A stretch of 64,000 nucleotides of DNA from an uncultured Roseovarius sp. (lineage in GTDB: Bacteria > Pseudomonadota > Alphaproteobacteria > Rhodobacterales > Rhodobacteraceae). The stretch lies in contig NZ_CAJXNN010000011.1 of NCBI RefSeq assembly GCF_913057115.1, positions 1 through 64,000 of the forward strand, read 5' to 3'. The position numbers were made by a program, and so were the translations under genes. Of this stretch, positions 36,397-44,735 are shown in pieces. Position 1 is the first letter of the stretch, and each line of letters begins with the position of its first letter. The notes below the pieces were generated by a model. That model made no database searches. It saw only the letters and a list, made by a program, of their open reading frames with translations, and was not told where the DNA came from.

Positions 36397-37755
36397 ATGG
36401 ATAAGACACTTCACATCATCGGCGGCGGCATGGCCGGGTCCGAGGCCGCATGGCAAGCCGCGAACATGGGCGTGCCCGTGGTCATCCACGAAATGCGCCC
36501 CAAGGTCGAAACCTTCGCGCATCGCACCGGCGATCTGGCCGAGATGGTCTGCTCGAATTCCTTCCGCTCGGATGATGATGAACAAAACGCCGTGGGCCTG
36601 CTGCATTGGGAAATGCGCGCCGCCAACGGGTTGATCATGCACACCGCCGACAAGCACCGCCTGCCCGCAGGCGGAGCGCTCGCCGTGGATCGTGATCCCT
36701 TTGCGCAGGACGTCACCCAAACCCTGCGCAATCACCCCAATGTCACGATTGACTACGGCGAAATCTCTGATCTGCCCACTGATGGCCATTGGATCATCGC
36801 CACCGGCCCCCTGACCAGCGAAGGGCTTGGACAGGCGATTGCCAAGGAAACCGGGAAAGAGGCCCTGGCCTTCTTCGACGCCATTGCCCCCATCGTCTAC
36901 TACGACAGCATTGATATGTCGAAAGCCTGGATGCAATCGCGCTACGACAAGGGCGACACCGAGGAAGAGCGCACCGCCTACCTCAACTGCCCCATGGACC
37001 GCGACCAATACGAGGCCTTCATCGACGCCCTGCTCGCCGCCGAGAAAACCGAATTTCACGAAGGCGAAACCGCAGGCTACTTCGACGGCTGCCTGCCGAT
37101 CGAGGTCATGGCCGAACGCGGCCGCGAAACCCTGCGCCACGGGCCGATGAAACCCGTGGGCCTGACCAACCCACATCAGCCCGATGTCAAACCATGGGCC
37201 GTGGTGCAACTGCGCCGCGACAATGCGCTTGGCACGCTCTTCAACATCGTGGGCTTCCAAACCAAGATGAAGTATGGCGCGCAAACCTCTGTTTTCAAAA
37301 TGATTCCCGGACTTGAGAATGCCAGCTTTGCACGGCTTGGTGGCATTCACCGCAACACCTTCATCAACTCACCCACGCTGCTGGACGATCAAATGCGCCT
37401 GCACTCGCGGCCCCATATCCGCTTTGCCGGCCAGATCACCGGCGTTGAAGGCTACGTCGAATCCGCCGCCATGGGCCTCCTCGCGGGCCGCATGGCCGCC
37501 GCCGAGATCTTGGGCCAAACACCCCCGCCTGTGCCACAGGATTCCGCCATGGGCGCGCTCATCCACCACATCACCGGCGGGGCCGAGGCCAAGACGTTTC
37601 AGCCGATGAACGTCAATTTCGGCCTCTTCCGCCCGGTCGAGGGCCTCAAGGGCGGGCGTCGCGGCCGCAAAGACCGATACAAGGCCTATACCGATCGCGC
37701 CAAAGCGGCTTGGACCGATTGGCTGGGTCACGTCAAAGCCCCCGAAACCGCATGA
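36397..37755 (+). CDS. trmFO: Methylenetetrahydrofolate-tRNA-(uracil-5-)-methyltransferase
   Basis: The 452-residue flavoprotein makes m5U54 in tRNA using methylene-THF. The FAD motif [13 protein letters not shown] starts at residue 6, CSNSFRSDD near residue 55 is family-specific, and [14 protein letters not shown] and [20 protein letters not shown] are conserved. [19 protein letters not shown] marks the C-terminal FAD region. It is followed after 28 bases by gluQRS, also a tRNA gene. Confidence 0.95.
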   Translation: MDKTLHIIGGGMAGSEAAWQAANMGVPVVIHEMRPKVETFAHRTGDLAEMVCSNSFRSDDDEQNAVGLLHWEMRAANGLIMHTADKHRLPAGGALAVDRDPFAQDVTQTLRNHPNVTIDYGEISDLPTDGHWIIATGPLTSEGLGQAIAKETGKEALAFFDAIAPIVYYDSIDMSKAWMQSRYDKGDTEEERTAYLNCPMDRDQYEAFIDALLAAEKTEFHEGETAGYFDGCLPIEVMAERGRETLRHGPMKPVGLTNPHQPDVKPWAVVQLRRDNALGTLFNIVGFQTKMKYGAQTSVFKMIPGLENASFARLGGIHRNTFINSPTLLDDQMRLHSRPHIRFAGQITGVEGYVESAAMGLLAGRMAAAEILGQTPPPVPQDSAMGALIHHITGGAEAKTFQPMNVNFGLFRPVEGLKGGRRGRKDRYKAYTDRAKAAWTDWLGHVKAPETA

Positions 37756-37783
37756 AGACCACTGGCGAAGCCACTGAATTCAA

Positions 37784-38638
37784 ATGACTTTCATAACCCG
37801 CTTCGCCCCATCTCCCACCGGCCCCTTGCACCTTGGCCACGCCTTCTCGGCCCTCACGGCCTATGACATGGCGCAAACAGCGGGCGGTCTCTTTCACCTG
37901 CGCATCGACGACCTCGACCAATCCCGCTCCCGCCCGGAATGGGAGGCACAGATCTACGACGATCTGCACTGGCTGGGCCTTGACTGGCCCACCCCCGCCT
38001 TACGCCAATCCGACCGCCTGCCGCGATACCGCGATGCCCTCAATTCCCTTTGGGATCAAGGGCTTCTCTACCCTTGCTCATGTAGTCGCGCTGATATCCG
38101 CGCCGCTGCCTCCGCCCCGCAGGAAGGCGCGCCCTTGCATGGCCCTGACGGGCTGATTTACCCCGGCACCTGCCGCCCCCAAAGCCCGCCAACAGGCCCC
38201 ATGCCCGACAGCCCCCTGCGCCTCGACACGGCCCGCGCGCTGGCCCGCCTCCAAGCCCCCCTGAGTTTCACGGAAACAGGCCAAGGCCCCGACGGCGAAA
38301 CCGGCACCATCACCCCCCAAGACATGGTGCAAACCGTCGGCGACGTGGCCCTCGCGCGCCCCGGCATGGGCGCCTCCTACCACCTCTCGGTGGTCTGCGA
38401 CGATGCCGACCAAGTCATTACCCATGTGATCCGCGGCCAAGACCTCTTCACCGCCACGCAGATCCATGTGCTTCTGCAACGCCTCCTCGGATTGCCAACG
38501 CCAATCTACCATCACCACCGGTTGATCCGCGACCATGAGGGCCGCCGCCTTGCCAAACGTGACGACGCCCGCGCCATCGCCACTTACCGCACGATGGGCA
38601 AGACCCCCGATGACATCCGCCAAATGCTCGGCCTCTGA
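37784..38638 (+). CDS. gluQRS: Glutamyl-Q tRNA(Asp) synthetase
   Basis: The 284-residue truncated glutamyl-tRNA synthetase lacks the anticodon-binding domain and attaches glutamate to queuosine of tRNA-Asp. TRFAPSPTGPLHLGHAFSAL carries the HIGH-like motif at residues 15-19 and RRLAKRDDA the KMSKS-like motif. Zinc ligands appear as CSCSR and GTCR. The length (284) separates it from GltX (about 470). Its substrate tRNA needs queuosine, which depends on queA elsewhere in this window. Confidence 0.92.
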   Translation: MTFITRFAPSPTGPLHLGHAFSALTAYDMAQTAGGLFHLRIDDLDQSRSRPEWEAQIYDDLHWLGLDWPTPALRQSDRLPRYRDALNSLWDQGLLYPCSCSRADIRAAASAPQEGAPLHGPDGLIYPGTCRPQSPPTGPMPDSPLRLDTARALARLQAPLSFTETGQGPDGETGTITPQDMVQTVGDVALARPGMGASYHLSVVCDDADQVITHVIRGQDLFTATQIHVLLQRLLGLPTPIYHHHRLIRDHEGRRLAKRDDARAIATYRTMGKTPDDIRQMLGL

Positions 38639-38655
38639 GAATGAGGTGGACTAAT

Positions 38656-38682
38656 CCCGCACCCCGACCGCCGGGGCGCGGG
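38656..38682. terminator. Bidirectional hairpin between gluQRS and a flavoprotein gene
   Basis: CCCGCACCCCG-ACCGC-CGGGGCGCGGG, 10 of 11 pairs, in a 66-base gap between convergent genes. There is no T run on either side, so termination is inferred from position. Confidence 0.5.
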
Positions 38683-38704
38683 TCCGAAACTCCACCCCGT
38701 CGGT

Positions 38705-41137
38705 TCAGGCCCGCAGCTTCTCGCCTTTGGGGTCGAACGGCGGCTCATGCAGGATGCGGCCCTTATGCGGCTGGCCCAGCACCATGACTTGTACCGCATC
38801 GCCCGGTTTGACCGTCCCCGCCTTCACATAGCCAAGCGCAAGGCTCATCCCCACAGTATACCCATAGGTCCCCGAGGTGACACGGCCCACCGGCACACCA
38901 TCCGCATCGCGGATCGGCTCACCGCCCGTGGCATCCGCGTTCGAGGCGCTGACATCCGCCTCGTCCAGATGGATCAAGACCAGCTCTTCGCGCGCGGGCT
39001 CGGCCATGGCCTTCTCTGCCGCCGCCTTGTTCAGGAACTCTTTGTCCATCTTGCACAGCGGCGCAAAACCCACCTCATGCGGGTAGTACTCGGGCGAATA
39101 TTCCCGGCTCCACGAACCATAGCCCTTCTCGACCCGCATCGACATCAGCGCCCGCGCGCCCACCGGCCCGGCACCGAAATCTTTCCCGGCCTCCAACAGC
39201 GCGCTATACAAACGCTCCTGATCTTCGGTCGCGCAATGCAGCTCCCAGCCCAGATCGCCGGTGAAGCTCACCCGCAGAGCAAGGCATTTGACGCCCGCCA
39301 ATTCGATCTGCTGCGACCGCATGAAAGGGAAATCCTCGGTCGCCAGTGACGCATTGGTCAAACGCTGCAACATCTCGCGGCTTTTCGGGCCGGCCACGTT
39401 GAAGCCGCACATCGCCTCGGTGTGGCTCTCGAATGTCGTCCCCTCGGGCAAGGGCACCATGTCAAAGAACCGCTTGTGATAGCGCTCGGCCATGCCCGAA
39501 CTGACGATCCAAAACTCGTCCTCGGCCACCCGCGTCACCGTGGCATCGCCCGCAATGCCCCCGCGCACCGAAATCAGCGGCGTCAGGCAGGACCGCCCAA
39601 CGCTTTTCGGCATATTGTTGGCAAAGACCGAGTTGAGCCACGCTTCCGCCCCCGGCCCCTTCACGCGGTATTTGGCGAAGTTCGAAATGTCGATGATCCC
39701 GGCCCGCTCGCGCAGCATCTTGCATTCCTCGCCGACAGGCCCCCACCAGTTTTGCCGGGTAAAGCCGTTGGTGTCCTTCGTCCCCGGCTCCTCGGCAAAC
39801 CACTGCGGATGCTCCCAGCCATAGTTCAGGCCAAAGACCGCGCCCATCTCCTTTTGCATCTGGTACACCGGGCGGGTGCGCAGCGGGCGGCCCGCCTCGC
39901 GCTCCTCGTTGGGGTAATGAATGGCAAAGCGGTGGGCATAAACATCCTCCACCTTGGCTTTCACAAAGTCCCGGTCATTGGCCCAAAGGCCAAAGCGCGC
40001 AATATCCCAGGGGAACATGTCATATTGCATTTCCCCTTCGATAATCCACTGCGCCACCATCAGGCCCATACCGGCCGATTGGCTGAACCCGGGGATGATC
40101 CCGCCGCACATGAAATAGTTTCTCAACTCCGGCACCGGGCCAAGGATCACGTTGCTATCGGGGCTCCAGATCATCGGCCCGTTGATCACCCGCTTGATCC
40201 CCGCCTCGGCGGCCAGCGGCACCCGGTCCATGGCGCGCATCACGTTTTCCATGATCCGGTCCAGATCATCGGCAAAAAGGTCATGGGCGAAATCCAAGGG
40301 CGTTCCCTCCTCGGCCCAAAAGCGCATGTCGCGCTCATAGGCCCCGATGAGCAACCCCTTGCCCTCTTGGCGCAGGTAATATTCCCCGTCCCGGTCCGCG
40401 ACCGACGGAAGCCGCCGGTCCATGCCGTCGATCTCGGCAATGGTCTCAGTCACGAAATACTGGTGCTCGGTGGGTTGCAGCGGCACTTCGATGCCTGCCA
40501 GCTTGGCCACCTCACGGCCCCAAAGGCCTGCCGCGTTGATCACCCACTGCGTCTGGATATTGCCCTTGGGCGTTTCCACGATCCAGCTTCCATCGGGCTG
40601 CTGCGTGGTGGCCGTCACAGGGGTAAAGCGGTAGATCTCCGCCCCCTTCTGACGCGCACCAACCGCATAGGCATTGGTCACACCCGAAGGGTCCACATTG
40701 CCGCCATCGGGCTCCCACATGATGCAGCGGACGCCATCGAAATTCACCAGCGGATGCTTTTCCTCGGCCTCCTCGCGGCTGATCTCGGCAAAATTCATAC
40801 CATAAAGCTGCGCCTTGGCGGCCTGTAGCTTCAACTGATGCTCGCGCGCTTCGGTCTGGGCCAGGTAAAGGCTGCCGGGCTGGAACACGCCGCAGCTTTG
40901 GCCGGTCTCGGCTTCCAGCTCCTTGTAAAGGTTCATGGTATAGTGTTGCAGGCGGCTGATATTGGCGCTGTCATGCAGCCCGTGAATATTCGCCGCCGCG
41001 TGCCATGTGCTGCCCGACGTCAGCTCGTCACGCTCCAGCAGGACCACGTCTTTCCATCCCAGCTTGGTGAGGTGGTAAAGAATCGAGCATCCGATAACGC
41101 CCCCGCCGATCACGACAGCCTGTGCATGGGTTTTCAT
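38705..41137 (-). CDS. FAD-dependent oxidoreductase fused to GcvT domain (dimethylglycine/sarcosine dehydrogenase-like)
   Basis: The 810-residue protein has an N-terminal DAO domain with GGGVIGCSILYHL at residues 11-23 and the covalent-FAD histidine H46 in SGSTWHAAA. FAO_M linker and C-terminal GcvT/aminomethyltransferase domains follow (SFTGDLGWELH, TFGYTVGMSLALGYV-like end). Such enzymes demethylate dimethylglycine, sarcosine or related N-methyl amines and pass the methyl group to folate. WHAAANIHGL replaces the common WHAAGL. The in-frame TTG-like start 33 bases upstream is not used. It is divergent from a paralogue. Confidence 0.85.
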   Translation of the reverse strand: MKTHAQAVVIGGGVIGCSILYHLTKLGWKDVVLLERDELTSGSTWHAAANIHGLHDSANISRLQHYTMNLYKELEAETGQSCGVFQPGSLYLAQTEAREHQLKLQAAKAQLYGMNFAEISREEAEEKHPLVNFDGVRCIMWEPDGGNVDPSGVTNAYAVGARQKGAEIYRFTPVTATTQQPDGSWIVETPKGNIQTQWVINAAGLWGREVAKLAGIEVPLQPTEHQYFVTETIAEIDGMDRRLPSVADRDGEYYLRQEGKGLLIGAYERDMRFWAEEGTPLDFAHDLFADDLDRIMENVMRAMDRVPLAAEAGIKRVINGPMIWSPDSNVILGPVPELRNYFMCGGIIPGFSQSAGMGLMVAQWIIEGEMQYDMFPWDIARFGLWANDRDFVKAKVEDVYAHRFAIHYPNEEREAGRPLRTRPVYQMQKEMGAVFGLNYGWEHPQWFAEEPGTKDTNGFTRQNWWGPVGEECKMLRERAGIIDISNFAKYRVKGPGAEAWLNSVFANNMPKSVGRSCLTPLISVRGGIAGDATVTRVAEDEFWIVSSGMAERYHKRFFDMVPLPEGTTFESHTEAMCGFNVAGPKSREMLQRLTNASLATEDFPFMRSQQIELAGVKCLALRVSFTGDLGWELHCATEDQERLYSALLEAGKDFGAGPVGARALMSMRVEKGYGSWSREYSPEYYPHEVGFAPLCKMDKEFLNKAAAEKAMAEPAREELVLIHLDEADVSASNADATGGEPIRDADGVPVGRVTSGTYGYTVGMSLALGYVKAGTVKPGDAVQVMVLGQPHKGRILHEPPFDPKGEKLRA

Positions 41138-41187
41138 AACTGGTCCCTTGATTGTTGCTAAAGGGCACATTTACGCCGCTTGTGGGG

Positions 41188-41231
41188 CTTGTATTGCCGG
41201 TTCCCGACATTCTTGGTCGCGGTGATACAAG
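41188..41231. promoter_or_regulatory. Widely spaced inverted repeat in the divergent flavoprotein promoter
   Basis: CTTGTATTGCC (41188-41198) and GGTGATACAAG (41221-41231) match at 9 of 11 positions with a 22-base spacer, about three helical turns between arm centres. It lies 51 bases before the left gene. The rest of the 314-base gap holds a hairpin CGCTCATC/GATGAGCG (about 41301-41342) and a small hairpin CAGACT-CAC-AGTCTG (41408-41422) close to the right gene. Confidence 0.45.
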
Positions 41232-41451
41232 TGGTCAATTTGTTTGCGGCAGAATTTTTCGCTTTGCGTCACGACCCCCGCTTGCACAGGGTCGCTCATC
41301 GCTTTCGCTCCTCGCGAAGAAGCCCGTAAGGGCTGATGAGCGCGCCCTCGGTTCACCAGCCCCCATCTCCGACAAAACCTGTCGCAAAATGACAAGCGCC
41401 ACAGCCTCAGACTCACAGTCTGTCTGAAACAAGCCAAAGGAGGGGTCTCCC

Positions 41452-43869
41452 ATGAAAACCACCACCCGTGTGGCCGTCATCGGCGGCGGTGTCGTCGGAT
41501 GCAGCGTGCTCTATCACCTGACCAAACTCGGCTGGTCCGATGTCATGCTGATCGAACGCTCCGAGCTGACATCAGGCTCCACATGGCACGCGGCAGGCGG
41601 CTTTCATACCCTCAACGGCGATACCAACATGGCCGCGCTTCAGGGCTATACCATCAAACTTTACAAGGAGTTGGAGGAAATCACCGGCCTCTCCTGCGGG
41701 CTGCACCACGTCGGCGGCGTGACGCTGGCCGACAACCGCGACCGCTTCGATATGCTCCTCGCCGAACGCGCCAAGCACCGCTACATGGGGCTGGAGACCG
41801 AGATCGTCGGCCCCGAAGAGATCGCCAAAATCGCGCCCGTCACCAACACCGATGGCATCCTCGGCGCGCTTTATGATCCCCTCGATGGCCACCTCGACCC
41901 CTCCGGCACCACCCACGCCTACGCCAAGGCCGCCCGCATGGGCGGCGCCACCATTGAAACCCACTGCCACGTCCACGAGACCAACCAAAGGCCCGACGGC
42001 ACATGGGATATCGTCACCGACAAAGGCACCATCCACGCCGAACATCTGGTCAATGCCGCAGGCCTCTGGGCGCGCGAAGTCGGGGCCATGGCCGGGGTCT
42101 ATATGCCCCTCCACCCGATGGAACACCAATATATCGTCACCGAAGAAGTCCCTGAAATCGCGGAGATAATCGACGCAGGCGGCGAACACCCCCACGTCAT
42201 GGACCCCGCTGGCGAAAGCTACCTGCGCCAAGAAGGGCGCGGGCTTTGCATCGGGTTTTACGAACAACCCTGCCGCCCCTGGGCGGTGGATGGCACTCCG
42301 TGGAACTTCGGCCATGAACTGCTACCCGATGATTTCGACAAGATCGAAGACAGCATCACCTTCGCCTACAAACGCTTCCCCGCCCTCGAACGCGCAGGCG
42401 TGAAATCCGTGATCCACGGCCCCTTCACCTTCGCCTCCGATGGCAACCCACTGGTCGGCCCGGTGCCGGGCCTGCGCAACTACTGGTCGGCCTGCGGCGT
42501 CATGGCCGGGTTCTCCCAAGGCGGCGGCGTCGGCCTGATGCTGGCACAATGGATGATCCACGGCGAATGCGAACGCGATGTCTCGGCCATGGATGTGGCC
42601 CGCTACGGCGATTGGATCACCCCGGGCTACACCCGCCCCAAGGTGATCGAGAACTACCAAAAACGCTTCTCGGTCTCCTACCCCAACGAAGAACTCCCCG
42701 CCGCGCGCCCCTTCCGCCAGACCCCCATGTACGATATCTTCGATCAAATGGGCGCGGTCTGGGGCCACCAATACGGGCTGGAAGTGCCCAACTACTTCGC
42801 CCAGGGCGATGAACCCCGCTACGAAACCCCCTCCTTCCGCCGCTCCAACGCGTGGGAGGCCACAGCGCGCGAGGTCAAAGCGGTGCGCGAGGCCGTGGGC
42901 ATCAACGAGGTGCACAACTTCGGCAAATACCGCGTCACCGGGCCGAATGCCCGCGCATGGCTCGATCACATCATGGCCGGCCGCATCCCCCAACCGGGCC
43001 GCATCTCGCTCACCCCGATGCTCAGCCCCCAAGGCCGCATCATCGGCGATTTCACCGTCTCCTGCCTTGATGAGCAGACCTTCCAACTCACCGCCTCCTA
43101 CGGCGCGCAGGCCTACCACATGCGCTGGTTCGAACAGAACGCCACGGAGGGCGCGCAACTCGAAAACATCTCCGACCGCCTCAATGGCTTCCAAATCGCA
43201 GGCCCCAAGGCGCGCGAGGTTCTGATGGCCTGCACCCGCGACGATATCGGCGACATGCGCTTCATGGATGTGCGCCCCGCCTGCGTCGGCATGGTCGATT
43301 GCCTGATCCAACGGGTCAGCTTCACCGGCGATCTGGGATACGAGATTTACTGCGATCCCATGGCCCAACGCGCACTGTGGGATGTGCTTTGGACCGAAGG
43401 GCAAAACCACGGCATGAAACCCTTCGGCATGCGCGCGATGATGTCGCTTCGGCTGGATAAATTCTTCGGCGCATGGCTGCGCGAATTCGGGCCGGATTAC
43501 ACGCCTGCGGAAACCGGCCTCGACCGCTTCATTTCCTTCAAGAAAAACGCCGATTTCATCGGGCGCAAATCGGCCGAGGCCGAACGCGACACTCCCCCGG
43601 CCCGCACACTGGCGGTGTTCGAGGTCGACGCGCTCGATACAGACGTCAACGCTTATGAGCCGGTATGGATCGACGGCACCGTCCAAGGCTTCTGCACTTC
43701 AGGTGGTTATTCGCACCACGCGGGCAAATCCATCGCCCTCGCCCTCATCCCCCGCGACAAGGCCACCGAAGGGCTGGAGGCGCAGATCGAAATCCTGGGC
43801 GATATGCGCCCGGCCCGCCTGATCACCCAACCGCTGTTCGATGCGGATGGCGCACGCATGCGGGGATAA
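41452..43869 (+). CDS. FAD-dependent oxidoreductase fused to GcvT domain, paralogue
   Basis: The 805-residue protein has the same architecture as its divergent neighbour: GGGVVGCSVLYHLTKLGW at residues 11-28, covalent-FAD H46 in SGSTWHAAGG, DAO domain to about 390, then GcvT-like domains (SFTGDLGYEIY, RAMMSLRLDKFFG, SGGYSHHAGKSIALALI). It is probably a dimethylglycine or sarcosine dehydrogenase-like enzyme acting on methylated amines abundant in marine settings. The two proteins share start motifs, but the loops differ, so the substrates may differ. GGAGGGGTCTCCC precedes the ATG. Confidence 0.85.
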   Translation: MKTTTRVAVIGGGVVGCSVLYHLTKLGWSDVMLIERSELTSGSTWHAAGGFHTLNGDTNMAALQGYTIKLYKELEEITGLSCGLHHVGGVTLADNRDRFDMLLAERAKHRYMGLETEIVGPEEIAKIAPVTNTDGILGALYDPLDGHLDPSGTTHAYAKAARMGGATIETHCHVHETNQRPDGTWDIVTDKGTIHAEHLVNAAGLWAREVGAMAGVYMPLHPMEHQYIVTEEVPEIAEIIDAGGEHPHVMDPAGESYLRQEGRGLCIGFYEQPCRPWAVDGTPWNFGHELLPDDFDKIEDSITFAYKRFPALERAGVKSVIHGPFTFASDGNPLVGPVPGLRNYWSACGVMAGFSQGGGVGLMLAQWMIHGECERDVSAMDVARYGDWITPGYTRPKVIENYQKRFSVSYPNEELPAARPFRQTPMYDIFDQMGAVWGHQYGLEVPNYFAQGDEPRYETPSFRRSNAWEATAREVKAVREAVGINEVHNFGKYRVTGPNARAWLDHIMAGRIPQPGRISLTPMLSPQGRIIGDFTVSCLDEQTFQLTASYGAQAYHMRWFEQNATEGAQLENISDRLNGFQIAGPKAREVLMACTRDDIGDMRFMDVRPACVGMVDCLIQRVSFTGDLGYEIYCDPMAQRALWDVLWTEGQNHGMKPFGMRAMMSLRLDKFFGAWLREFGPDYTPAETGLDRFISFKKNADFIGRKSAEAERDTPPARTLAVFEVDALDTDVNAYEPVWIDGTVQGFCTSGGYSHHAGKSIALALIPRDKATEGLEAQIEILGDMRPARLITQPLFDADGARMRG

Positions 43870-43913
43870 TCCGCCCAGAACATAGGCCAGCACCTCTGGC
43901 CACTGGCGGATCG

Positions 43914-44010
43914 CCTCCGGCGGGAGTATTTTTGGAAAGATGAAGGCCCTTTCTTCTTTTTGAAAATACCCCGGGGTGAATTGGCCGCAGGCCAAGAGGG
44001 GCAGCGCCCC
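43914..44010 (+). repeat. Dispersed GGGGGC-hairpin element, head-to-head copies E1 and E2
   Basis: E1 (43914-43945) is an inverted partial copy, read on the minus strand as CTTCATCTTTCCAAAAATACTC. E2 (43948-44010) is a full sense copy: CTTTCTTCTTTTTGAAAATA, CCCCGGGG, a TTGGCC-GCA-GGCCAA hairpin and GGGGCaGCGCCCC. Both are in the gap between the flavoprotein and nucleotidyltransferase genes, which are co-directional. Confidence 0.7.
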
Positions 44011-44030
44011 TTGATTCAAACGGAGGCCCC

Positions 44031-44624
44031 ATGCGCAGCATCGGCATTGTCATTCCAGCGGCGGGCGCGTCCTCTCGCATGCGGGGGTGCGATAAGTTGC
44101 TGGAAAAGGTCGACGGCCAACCGCTTCTGGCCCGCCAGGCAAGGCGTGCCCTTGCAACTGGCTGGCCTGTGCTTGTCACGCTGCGGCCCGGGGATGCGCG
44201 CGCCGAGGTCATACCAGACGGGGTTGCGCGCCGTGAGGTGCCCGGGGCCGCCGAAGGCCTCGCGGCCTCCCTAAGAAGTGGCGCGGCTTGGGCCGAAAGC
44301 CTTAATCTAACCGCCCTTATGGTGGTGCTGGCGGATTTGCCCGACCTCACCACCGAGGATCTTGAAACCATCGCCGCGGCTTTTTCAGAAGACCCAAACC
44401 GCATTATCCGCGCCACCGATGACAGCGGCAAACCCGGCCATCCGGTGATCTTCCCGGCCAAGCATTTCGAGGCGATGCAAATACTTCGCGGCGATGACGG
44501 GGCCAAGCCCCTGCTGGCGCAAGACCCGCCGCGCCTCTGCCCCCTGCCCGGCCTGCGTGCCACCACCGATCTGGACACGCCCGAAGACTGGGCCGCTTGG
44601 CGCGCCAATCAGACACGCGAATAG
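44031..44624 (+). CDS. MobA-like/MocA-type NTP transferase
   Basis: The 197-residue nucleotidyltransferase has the MobA-like motif IPAAGASSRMRGCDKLLEKV at residues 8-27 (family consensus LAAGxSSRMGxxKLL) and the metal-binding region VVLADLPDLTTEDL. The ending HPVIFPAKHFEAMQILRGDDGAKPLL is typical of molybdenum-cofactor cytidylyl- or guanylyltransferase relatives. Arg replaces the usual Gly after RM. A molybdoenzyme gene is not nearby, so the cofactor role is a guess. Confidence 0.8.
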   Translation: MRSIGIVIPAAGASSRMRGCDKLLEKVDGQPLLARQARRALATGWPVLVTLRPGDARAEVIPDGVARREVPGAAEGLAASLRSGAAWAESLNLTALMVVLADLPDLTTEDLETIAAAFSEDPNRIIRATDDSGKPGHPVIFPAKHFEAMQILRGDDGAKPLLAQDPPRLCPLPGLRATTDLDTPEDWAAWRANQTRE

Positions 44625-44652
44625 GCAACCCCGGCACCTGCCGGGGCTGCCC
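44625..44652 (+). terminator. Hairpin after the NTP transferase gene
   Basis: GGCAaCCCCGGC-ACCT-GCCGGGGcTGCC directly after the stop codon, 11 base pairs with one internal mismatch. It is likely the 3' end of the plus-strand message. Confidence 0.6.
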
Positions 44653-44692
44653 TACTCGAAACCGGAACAGCCCCCTAACCCGATTTCTGGTG

Positions 44693-44717
44693 ACCGGCAC
44701 ACGGGGTGTGCGCCGGC
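44693..44717 (-). terminator. Hairpin downstream of the RTX gene
   Basis: CCGGC-CACAC arms pair with GTGTG-GCCGG around GGG, with one bulged base, 19 bases past the RTX stop codon. There is no T run. Confidence 0.5.
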
Positions 44718-44735
44718 CCGCTGCAACCTTGCGGG

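Noticed and set aside
41232..41451. Possible glycine riboswitch before the second flavoprotein gene
   Set aside because: The hairpins seen (CGCTCATC/GATGAGCG and CAGACT/AGTCTG) do not carry the conserved glycine-aptamer sequences.
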